Shown: positions 1-4,810 of the stretch, piece after piece
Layout of the letters: every line of letters begins with the position of its first letter
Position numbering within the stretch: the stretch's first letter is position 1
NCBI GenBank assembly: GCA_016281675.1
Contig: JAEEJD010000204.1
Coordinates: 1 to 8,884 of the forward strand
Source: Lachnospiraceae bacterium
GTDB taxonomy: Bacteria; Bacillota_A; Clostridia; Lachnospirales; Lachnospiraceae
Direction of reading: 5' to 3'
Length of the DNA: 8,884 nucleotides
Translations under genes and position numbers: made by a program
The notes under the pieces: generated by a model
The model's input: only the letters and a program-made list of their open reading frames with translations
Database searches by the model: none
Told to the model about the DNA's origin: nothing

Positions 1-348
1 CGATACTATAACAACGATGAGGGAGAATGCGAGTGCCAGCACAACGATCGCCAGAGGAAGAGATAACGGAAGTGATAAAGCTCCGAGTATCGACAGCCAG
101 ACAACGGTTGCATGCCCTTTGACGGTCTTATTCTCTTCATAAGCCTGTTCGGCCTTCTCACCGCATTCATCGACTATTTTCTTTGCAACGTCCTTCGGTG
201 TTCCGAGCTTTTCGATAACATCCGCCGCATCGTCGAGCTCCATATCGCTTATCAGTTCCGTGTAATACTCCAAGGCGTCTTCCCTGTCCTCTTTGGGGAT
301 GTATTTAAGACGCTTTTCAAGTTCTTTAAGATATTCAGCCTTGTTCAT
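1..348 (-). CDS. HAAS/DUF1700 family membrane protein, 3' end beyond the window
   Basis: The first 116 residues are visible. They open MNKAEYLKELEKRL, then YIPKEDREDALEYYTELI and a KLGTPKDVAKKIVDE segment. This is the helical HAAS (DUF1700) signalling domain, residues 1 to about 65. A strongly hydrophobic stretch from about residue 82 (WLSILGALSLPLSLPLAIVV) begins the membrane part, and the protein runs off the window. The ATG at 348 follows GGAGGT with 7 nt spacing, and this site lies inside the end of padR. The gene overlaps padR by 14 nt, so the two are co-transcribed and probably translationally coupled. In this family the HAAS protein is usually encoded next to a PadR regulator, and its exact function is not settled; a link to the cell envelope or signalling is inference. 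Family call is firm, function is not. Confidence 0.88.
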   Translation of the reverse strand, partial: MNKAEYLKELEKRLKYIPKEDREDALEYYTELISDMELDDAADVIEKLGTPKDVAKKIVDECGEKAEQAYEENKTVKGHATVVWLSILGALSLPLSLPLAIVVLALAFSLIVVIVS

Positions 349-691
349 CGTTGTCACCTCCGTCGGTATTCTCACCGGCTGCCTCGGCGCATCCGAGCAA
401 TTCGTCGATCTTGCCCTTATATACACCCCATTCGTTTACATAGTGTTCCAGAAGGACCTTTCCTTCGTCCGTTATCGCGTAGTATCTCCTGTTTCGTCCC
501 TGAAACGGAGCATCATAAGTCCTGAGATGTCCCGCTTTCTGCAGGCGACGAAGTACCGGATACAGCGTTGATTCCGAAATATCCACAACCTGGCGCATCT
601 TCTGTGTCAGAGTATAGCCGTACGAATCTTCGCTATCGACGATACCGAGAACACACGCGTCCAGAAGCGGTGCCGTCAACTGATACGTCAT
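335..691 (-). CDS. PadR family transcriptional regulator
   Basis: A 118-aa winged-helix regulator of the PadR family (PF03551). The hallmarks are DSYGYTLTQKM in helix 2, STLYPVLRRLQKAGHL as the recognition helix, and GRNRRYYAITDEGK as the wing, followed by a dimerisation helix. The last 20 or so residues are acidic and probably disordered. Family members are usually repressors that bind their own promoter. The ATG at 691 has a very strong AAAGGAGG site 7 nt upstream. The stop lies 14 nt inside the downstream HAAS gene, so this is a two-gene autoregulated unit. A consensus promoter with an inverted repeat across it lies upstream at 745-775, fitting autorepression. The inducing signal cannot be read from the sequence. 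Confidence 0.93.
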   Translation of the reverse strand: MTYQLTAPLLDACVLGIVDSEDSYGYTLTQKMRQVVDISESTLYPVLRRLQKAGHLRTYDAPFQGRNRRYYAITDEGKVLLEHYVNEWGVYKGKIDELLGCAEAAGENTDGGDNDEQG

Positions 692-716
692 ATCTTTTCC
701 TCCTTTGTGATTTTCT

Positions 717-730
717 TATATGATCATATA
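717..730. promoter_or_regulatory. Perfect 14-bp palindrome in the padR leader
   Basis: TATATGATCATATA is perfectly self-complementary. It lies between the predicted start of transcription and the padR ribosome binding site. It could be a second regulator site, but it is AT-rich and has no spacer, so it may be incidental. Confidence 0.35.
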
Positions 731-744
731 TCCTTTTCTGTATG

Positions 745-765
745 ATACTATACGCCGTATAATAT
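745..765. promoter_or_regulatory. Candidate PadR operator (21-bp inverted repeat)
   Basis: ATACTATACG, one central base, then CGTATAATAT: 9 of 10 arm positions are complementary. It covers the -10 box and half of the spacer of the padR promoter, where a repressor would block RNA polymerase. PadR proteins bind such short palindromes as dimers. Assignment to this PadR rests on position only. Confidence 0.6.
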
Positions 766-775
766 TGTTTGTCAA
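747..775 (-). promoter_or_regulatory. padR promoter, sigma-A type
   Basis: On the minus strand TTGACA (770-775) and TATAGT (747-752) are separated by exactly 17 nt, a near-consensus vegetative promoter. Transcription should begin near 740, giving a 5' leader of about 50 nt before padR at 691. Confidence 0.8.
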
Positions 776-832
776 TACATATTATAAAAAATTATCAAAA
801 ACCCTTTATTTATGTATTTTTCAGCCCAAATG

Positions 833-841
833 TGATATAAT
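833..841 (+). promoter_or_regulatory. Extended -10 promoter of the plus-strand gene
   Basis: TGATATAAT matches the extended -10 form (TGn plus TATAAT at 836-841). No good -35 box lies 16 to 18 nt upstream (813-818 reads TGTATT). With the usual 7-nt offset, transcription would start at 848, the A of the ATG. Confidence 0.6.
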
Positions 842-847
842 CTCGAT

Positions 848-1342
848 ATGGGTATCAATTCATACGGCCTTTTTAATAACGGACAGTCAGGCAGTCCTTA
901 CAGCGGAAGGAACTATGAATTGCAGAGGCAGCTGGAGAAGCGGCAGCAACAGCTCGGAGAGCTCGACCGGATGCCTTCCTTAAGTGCGGCCCAGCAGGAG
1001 AAGCGGCAGCAGCTTCTTCACGCGGTAGACCACCTTTCCGGGAAGCTCAATCCCAAGGTTGAGTCGGCAAACACTCCGGCCAAGGATACCGCATCTCTTA
1101 ATGCCGTAGGAAGACGCGATACCGAAGACGGTATCATGATCCCCAAGAACAGGATGGAGGTTGCCAAGGCATACTCTTCCATGGATCCCGCGGCAAAGCG
1201 CCGTCCGAATCCGGGATACGCACAGAACGAATATACCAATTCAGGAAACATCACATACAAAAACCCCCAGCGTTATGACGGAAGTGCCACAACTCCGGGG
1301 GATACATATCTCAAAGGTTTCTTTGTCGATATTAAATTATGA
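848..1342 (+). CDS. Hypothetical protein with coiled-coil N-terminal part, probably leaderless
   Basis: A 164-aa protein that I do not recognise; it is the only plus-strand gene supported here. Codon use looks like the neighbours and the frame is open throughout, so it is probably real. Residues 1-20 are rich in Gly, Ser and Asn. Residues 23-65 are charged, Gln-rich and likely helical or coiled-coil, with EKRQQQL and EKRQQLL 21 residues apart. The C-terminal half is rich in Pro, Asn and Tyr and looks poorly structured. There is no signal peptide or membrane segment. No ribosome binding site precedes the ATG, and the -10 box ends only 6 nt before it, which fits a leaderless mRNA. The gene diverges from padR and converges with the degV-type gene with no gap. 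Confidence 0.7.
   Translation: MGINSYGLFNNGQSGSPYSGRNYELQRQLEKRQQQLGELDRMPSLSAAQQEKRQQLLHAVDHLSGKLNPKVESANTPAKDTASLNAVGRRDTEDGIMIPKNRMEVAKAYSSMDPAAKRRPNPGYAQNEYTNSGNITYKNPQRYDGSATTPGDTYLKGFFVDIKL
934..1011 (+). repeat. 15-nt in-frame direct repeat within the hypothetical gene
   Basis: GGAGAAGCGGCAGCA occurs at 934-948 and 997-1011. The offset is 63 nt, or 21 codons, exactly three heptads, which is consistent with duplication within a coiled coil. Confidence 0.6.
1259..1301 (-). terminator. Probable intrinsic terminator of the infC-rpmI-rplT-degV operon
   Basis: On the minus strand CCCCC (1301-1297) pairs with GGGGG (1268-1264), extended by a G-U and a G-C pair, and five U follow (1263-1259). 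The loop is long, about 22-28 nt. It begins 42 nt after the DegV stop, a normal distance, but lies inside the convergent hypothetical gene. Confidence 0.55.
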
Positions 1343-2191
1343 TCAGCCTTCTATAAACAGAACACCGAGTGTTCCGGGACCGCAGTGCGAACTGATAACT
1401 CCGCCTGCGCTTGTTTCGAGTATCTCGTCAAAGTAGTTCAGACTCTCAAGATAAGTTCTTACCTCTTCGACAAGTTCTCTGTCGCTGCTCGTATGCGTTA
1501 TGAAGATACGTGCGGGCCTTGCCTCAAGAAGCGCGTAGTGCATGTCCTTTACGTAATCCATCACGACCCTTTTGATGGGTCCGCGATATTTCTTGGACAC
1601 TTCCATCTTGCCGTCCTTAACGATGACCTTGGGATGGATCCTGAGAACACCGCCGGTAAGTGCGGCAACACTCGAACATCTTCCGCCCCTTGCAAGATAA
1701 GTAAGGGTATCTATTACAAAACTCGCTCTTACCTTCGGACGAAGGCGTGTGATCTCTTTGACTATCTCTTCCGCGCTCAGGCCTTCTTTGGCCATGATCG
1801 CTGCCTCTACAACGAGAAGCCCTATACCCGTGGACAGATTCGCGGAATCGATAACGGTTACTCTGTCGGAAACTCCCAGATCCTCGACGACCATGTTGAA
1901 CACGTTATATGTCGTCGAGAAGAGTCCCGATATCGTGAACACGATCACCTCATCTCCGGCATCCGTTACGGATTTGATGACACTCTTTGCATCATCATAC
2001 GATACCGCAGAAGTCTTCGGAGTGGTCTTGTTCCTGTCCGCCCATTCGAATATCTCTTTCTGGGTTATCTCGACACGGTCACGATATTCATCCTCACCGA
2101 GAACGATATGGAGAGGAACGATCGTGATACCGTATTTGTCCGTGATCTCTTCGGAAAGATCACACGTACTGTCAGATAAGATCCTTATCAT
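1343..2191 (-). CDS. DegV family fatty-acid-binding protein (FakB-like)
   Basis: A 282-aa DegV protein of full length. Members bind a fatty acid and, as FakB, present it to the FakA kinase to form acyl-phosphate for phospholipid synthesis. The N-terminus MIRILSDSTCDL is canonical. Other expected motifs are KTSAVS near 59-64, SGLFSTTYN at 88-96, a Gly/Arg segment ARGGRCSS near 167-174, and SSHCGPGTLG at 267-276 with His269 in the position of the conserved ligand-site His. The start at 2191 is 2 nt after the rplT stop (TAA, 2 nt, ATG) with no clear Shine-Dalgarno site. Translation therefore probably depends on ribosomes finishing rplT. No FakA gene is visible in the window. The lipid bound cannot be predicted. 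Confidence 0.93.
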   Translation of the reverse strand: MIRILSDSTCDLSEEITDKYGITIVPLHIVLGEDEYRDRVEITQKEIFEWADRNKTTPKTSAVSYDDAKSVIKSVTDAGDEVIVFTISGLFSTTYNVFNMVVEDLGVSDRVTVIDSANLSTGIGLLVVEAAIMAKEGLSAEEIVKEITRLRPKVRASFVIDTLTYLARGGRCSSVAALTGGVLRIHPKVIVKDGKMEVSKKYRGPIKRVVMDYVKDMHYALLEARPARIFITHTSSDRELVEEVRTYLESLNYFDEILETSAGGVISSHCGPGTLGVLFIEG

Positions 2192-2193
2192 GA

Positions 2194-2550
2194 TTATGCG
2201 ATCTTTGACTTAGCAATCTCAGCAAGTTGTGCAAAACCTTCAGCATCGTTTACTGCCATCTCGGCAAGCATCTTACGGTTGATATCGATCTCGGCAAGCT
2301 TGAGGCCGTACATCAATTTGCTGTATGAGATACCGTTGATCCTTGCTGCAGCGTTGATACGAGCGATCCAAAGCTGTCTGAACTGACGCTTACGCTCTTT
2401 TCTGCCGGCGAATGACGTGTTAAGAGCACGCATAACCGACTGCTTAGCAACACGATACTGCTTTGAACGTGCTGCCCTGTAACCTTTTGCAAGTTTTAAT
2501 ACTTTATTGTGTTTTCTTCTGGCGTTCATTCCGCCCTTGATTCTTGCCAT
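2194..2550 (-). CDS. rplT: 50S ribosomal protein L20
   Basis: A 118-aa protein of normal length, beginning [24 protein letters not shown]. The Arg/Lys-rich N-terminal extension (to about residue 60) threads into 23S rRNA. The globular part follows with [20 protein letters not shown] near 58-77 and ends AKSKIA. L20 is needed for early 50S assembly and, in Firmicutes and E. coli, represses its own operon through an mRNA leader. A TAGGAGGT site lies 8 nt before the ATG. A 126-nt gap with a structured element separates it from rpmI, longer than is common for these two genes. The downstream degV-type gene starts 2 nt after the stop. Confidence 0.98.
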   Translation of the reverse strand: MARIKGGMNARRKHNKVLKLAKGYRAARSKQYRVAKQSVMRALNTSFAGRKERKRQFRQLWIARINAAARINGISYSKLMYGLKLAEIDINRKMLAEMAVNDAEGFAQLAEIAKSKIA

Positions 2551-2602
2551 TTTATTACCTCCTAGTCATAATCCTGCTCTTGTCGGAGACTCGCGCATAT
2601 AA

Positions 2603-2684
2603 ATTCTCCTTCGGAGAATAGGCGCTCGTCGTGCAGTAAGAAATCTTCCCACTTCGTGGGCCCCTTCTTTCTGCCCTTACTGCA
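2603..2684 (-). repeat. Stop-codon-anchored double-hairpin element, copy 3 (rpmI/rplT junction)
   Basis: Read on the minus strand. The outer stem TGCAGTAAG (2684-2676, containing the rpmI stop) pairs perfectly with CTTACTGCA (2640-2632). It encloses CCCAC-GAA-GTGGG (2660-2648). After 12 nt comes the second hairpin ATTCTCC-GAA-GGAGAAT (2619-2603). There is no U-tract, so it is not an ordinary terminator. The rplT start lies 52 nt further on. The same architecture is found at 6806-6872 and 7997-8067. Confidence 0.7.
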
Positions 2685-2877
2685 GATACGGTGTGATCTT
2701 CTTCATATTCTTTACGTTCGTTTCGTCCGTGATCACCGCATGTCTTAAGTTTCTCTTATTCTTGGTGGTCTTCTTTGTCAGGATATGACGTCTGTAAGCT
2801 TTGTTTCTCTTTAACTTTCCTGTACCCGTAACCTTGAAACGCTTGGCAGCGGATCTGTTAGTTTTGATCTTTGGCAT
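2677..2877 (-). CDS. rpmI: 50S ribosomal protein L35
   Basis: A 66-aa, very basic protein of normal length, beginning [24 protein letters not shown], with the typical [17 protein letters not shown] centre and a KKITPYLQ end. It is a component of the large subunit. The ATG at 2877 follows AGGAGG with 8 nt spacing. The gene lies 43 nt after infC and upstream of rplT, the conserved order infC-rpmI-rplT. Its final codons and stop form one strand of the structured element in the rpmI/rplT gap. Confidence 0.98.
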   Translation of the reverse strand: MPKIKTNRSAAKRFKVTGTGKLKRNKAYRRHILTKKTTKNKRNLRHAVITDETNVKNMKKITPYLQ

Positions 2878-2920
2878 AACATGTTCCTCCTAAATCCTTG
2901 TATTCTTTCAACTGCAGTGC

Positions 2921-3427
2921 TTAACGCTTTTCAGTCAAAAACATTGTTAGTGTCCTGCCCTCTACCTTCGGGGCTTTCTCAACCTGTGCGACATCGGCAA
3001 GAGCCTGCGCAAAATCATCGAGGATGTACCTGCTGTTGTTCATATGGGCCATCTCACGTCCGCGGAAACGAAGCGTAACCTTCACCCTGTCGCCTTTTGA
3101 CAGGAACTTCTTAGCAGCAGCGATCTTGGTGTTAAGATCGTTCGTATCGATGTTCGGAGACATACGGATCTCCTTGATCTCGATAACTTTCTGCTTCTTT
3201 CTAGCTTCCTTTTCCTTACGAGACTGCTCATACCTGAACTTTCCGTAATCGATTATCCTGCACACAGGAGGTGCAGCATTCGGAGCGATCTTCACAAGAT
3301 CGACACCCGCGTCTTCCGCCAGCTTCATAGCCTGTTCGATAGGCATGACGCCGAGCTGTTCATTGTTTTCGCCGATTACTCGAACTTCCTTATCACGGAT
3401 CTGTTCGTTGATCATTAAATCTGCTAT
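2921..3427 (-). CDS. infC: Translation initiation factor IF-3, ATA start codon
   Basis: A 168-aa IF-3 of normal length. The N-terminal domain has MINEQIRDKEVRVIGENN, the linker helix is KFRYEQSRKEKEARKKQK near 80, and the C-terminal domain has KEIRMSPNIDTNDLNTKI and GDRVKVTLRFRGRE. IF-3 binds the 30S subunit, keeps the subunits apart and rejects poor start codons. I place the start at ATA (3427-3425). AAGGAGG at 3442-3436 lies 8 nt before it, while the next ATG, in frame at residue 5, is 20 nt away. A longer frame opening with GTG at 3472 would start inside the terminator hairpin and lacks a ribosome binding site. Rare infC start codons are known in bacteria (AUU in E. coli) and let IF-3 limit its own synthesis. 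First gene of infC-rpmI-rplT-degV. Confidence 0.95.
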   Translation of the reverse strand: MADLMINEQIRDKEVRVIGENNEQLGVMPIEQAMKLAEDAGVDLVKIAPNAAPPVCRIIDYGKFRYEQSRKEKEARKKQKVIEIKEIRMSPNIDTNDLNTKIAAAKKFLSKGDRVKVTLRFRGREMAHMNNSRYILDDFAQALADVAQVEKAPKVEGRTLTMFLTEKR

Positions 3428-3435
3428 TGTCTTGT

Positions 3436-3442
3436 CCTCCTT
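3436..3442 (-). promoter_or_regulatory. infC ribosome binding site that fixes the ATA start
   Basis: AAGGAGG on the minus strand ends 8 nt before ATA at 3427. No ATG or GTG in frame has a better placed site. Confidence 0.85.
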
Positions 3443-3455
3443 AATTTCGGCAAAC

Positions 3456-3485
3456 AAAAAATCCTGCCACACAAAAAAGCAGGAT
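3456..3485 (-). terminator. Intrinsic terminator (attenuator) in the infC leader
   Basis: ATCCTGC (3485-3479) pairs perfectly with GCAGGAT (3467-3461) across an 11-nt loop, and a run of U follows (3461-3456). It ends about 28 nt before the infC start and after the promoter. It can therefore stop leader transcripts before infC, and also any read-through from the thrS unit. Confidence 0.85.
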
Positions 3486-3612
3486 CAAACACAAACAAAC
3501 ACCGTTACCGGTCATTATTAACGCTCGCCAACCCTCATCCGCCTTCGGCGAAAATCACATGATCGCGAGGTGAGATCTCTCTGCTTTCCTGTATGTGTAA
3601 CACTTGGTCACT
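3486..3612 (-). promoter_or_regulatory. Structured infC leader, possible L20 leader
   Basis: The leader runs about 185 nt from the predicted start (near 3612) to infC; this entry covers the part before the terminator. Visible helices, minus strand: CGCC-GAA-GGCG centred near 3545; an outer CTCGC/GCGAG pairing around it; and ACCG-GUAA-CGGU (3512-3501) with a GNRA tetraloop. CCUC upstream can instead pair with GAGG downstream, and CAGGA (3591-3587) could pair with UCCUG in the terminator arm, so alternative folds exist. In Bacillus this operon has an L20-responsive leader that controls premature termination; equivalence here is inference from position and the terminator. Confidence 0.6.
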
Positions 3613-3618
3613 TCAAAG

Positions 3619-3647
3619 AATCTATCATATATAAATGTACTTGTCAA
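3619..3647 (-). promoter_or_regulatory. infC operon promoter
   Basis: TTGACA (3642-3647) and TAGATT (3619-3624) on the minus strand, 17 nt apart, with TGA just before the -10 giving an extended -10. The -35 box begins 8 nt after the stop of the upstream membrane protein gene, so no terminator fits between them. Confidence 0.75.
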
Positions 3648-3654
3648 ATGATTT

Positions 3655-4404
3655 TTACGCGGATGTTTTCGGATATCCCGCCTTTTTCCATTCGGCCAGG
3701 AACGCAAATGCAAGCGCAAACAGAAGACACACCGGAAATACTATCCACGCGATGTCCCGCTTCGATCCGAAATATCTCATCACATACCAAGCGAACACTG
3801 ACGCCGGAACCGCAAAAGCCATGATATATGAAAGCGCACGGGTCGGTGCCGTATCTATGGAAAGTTCATGCGTCTGTCCCAGGAGCGCTCTGTAGCACGA
3901 TATCCTGTCGATACACGGATAAGCCGTAAGGACGGCTATCGCCGAAGCAATGCAGCAAATGATCTTACCGTAGAGACCTGCCGCACCCTGATCCTCCATA
4001 AAGGCCAATAGCATTATGTAAACCAATCCCGCCGCTGCCATAACAACGAGACTGCATGTGATCTTATATATAAGCACAGGCCTTGCCGTAGCGTATGCGA
4101 TATCGACGACTTCCTCACCGTCGCGAAGAGCAATACTGTCCGGTCTTGTTATGTAAACCTTTTTGCCGCGTATCACGGTCATAAAATTCAACACGCATAT
4201 ACCTATGGCAATGGCCGCGGCAAGCGATATGATCAGGACTTTTCCGGCTTCTTCCGAAAGTGACAGGAACATGCCGGACGACATAAGCGCGTTCAGACAA
4301 AAATACACCGCCAAAGCAAACAGTTGCACTGCGATGGCGCATGCAACTGTCTTTGCTCTGTCGTTTCTTTCCTTCATATATCTGACTATACGTTCGTCGT
4401 TCAC
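3655..4404 (-). CDS. Uncharacterised six-helix membrane protein
   Basis: A 249-aa protein that I do not recognise. Six hydrophobic segments are visible at about 19-40, 55-78, 110-135, 144-165, 190-211 and 218-238. A soluble loop at about 80-108 (KKVYITRPDSIALRDGEEVV) and a short basic tail complete it. An N-terminal stretch of about 18 charged residues precedes helix 1, with no cleavable signal. No catalytic motif is evident. The start is GTG at 4404, overlapping the TGA of the upstream gene (GTGA), with only a weak GGAG-type site. Translation is thus probably coupled to that gene. It lies between thrS and infC and is likely transcribed with thrS. It could be a transporter-like or permease-like subunit, but nothing shows this. 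Confidence 0.8.
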   Translation of the reverse strand: MNDERIVRYMKERNDRAKTVACAIAVQLFALAVYFCLNALMSSGMFLSLSEEAGKVLIISLAAAIAIGICVLNFMTVIRGKKVYITRPDSIALRDGEEVVDIAYATARPVLIYKITCSLVVMAAAGLVYIMLLAFMEDQGAAGLYGKIICCIASAIAVLTAYPCIDRISCYRALLGQTHELSIDTAPTRALSYIMAFAVPASVFAWYVMRYFGSKRDIAWIVFPVCLLFALAFAFLAEWKKAGYPKTSA

Positions 4405-4790
4405 AGTCTGTCTTCTCCGCGTCCTTCCTCAAGACGCCTTACGTACGTCTCAGGATCGGCCTTCATGTCGATCATCATCCTGAACGCATTCATGACCATG
4501 CGCTCCTTGTTGCATTCGGCCGTGTTCTTTCCTATCTCCCTGATAAGATTGTATTTGTCCATCTGGAACACATACAGATCCGTCAGGCTGTACCCGCTGA
4601 TCTTGACACTGTCCTTCAGCGTGTGATTTTGAAGATAATAGGACAGTTCGGCATACATATCGTCATCGGATATGATGTCACCCCAAAGTGCGTCGATCCA
4701 CGTATCTTCGTATCCTATGCGTCTGCACAGGTCATAGAACATCCCGCACGCCTTTATCTTGGATGTGGCGATGATAATGTTACCGCTCAT
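4401..4790 (-). CDS. Uncharacterised 129-aa soluble protein
   Basis: I do not recognise this family. The protein begins MSGNIIIATSKIKACGMFYDL, has an acidic centre (WGDIISDDDMYAELSYYL near 36-53), a hydrophobic YSLTDLYVFQMDKYNLI near 67-83, and a charged helical C-terminus (MVMNAFRMMIDMKADPETYVRRLEE). It appears mostly alpha-helical and cytoplasmic, with no signal peptide or membrane segment. The ATG at 4790 is 20 nt after the thrS stop with a modest AAGG site, so it is probably in the thrS transcript. It overlaps the downstream membrane protein gene by 4 nt. Such tight coupling suggests that the two products act together, but no function can be assigned. Confidence 0.8.
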   Translation of the reverse strand: MSGNIIIATSKIKACGMFYDLCRRIGYEDTWIDALWGDIISDDDMYAELSYYLQNHTLKDSVKISGYSLTDLYVFQMDKYNLIREIGKNTAECNKERMVMNAFRMMIDMKADPETYVRRLEEGRGEDRL

Positions 4791-4810
4791 GATTTTCGCC
4801 TTACGATCAA

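Noticed and set aside
112..571. Plus-strand open frames across 112-571
   Set aside because: They are antisense to padR and the HAAS gene, with no initiation signals or known domains.
1360..1374. GAACAC-CGA-GTGTTC hairpin as a terminator of the plus-strand gene
   Set aside because: No U-tract follows on either strand, and it falls in the conserved DegV C-terminus (GTLGVLF), so codons explain it.
1385..2179. A 264-codon plus-strand open frame
   Set aside because: It lies wholly opposite the DegV gene, has no ribosome binding site and encodes no recognisable domain. It is a shadow of the strong minus-strand gene.
3428..3472. Extended infC start at GTG 3472 (MWQDFLFAEIKEDKT)
   Set aside because: The added codons run through the terminator hairpin, U-tract and ribosome binding site, and do not resemble IF-3.
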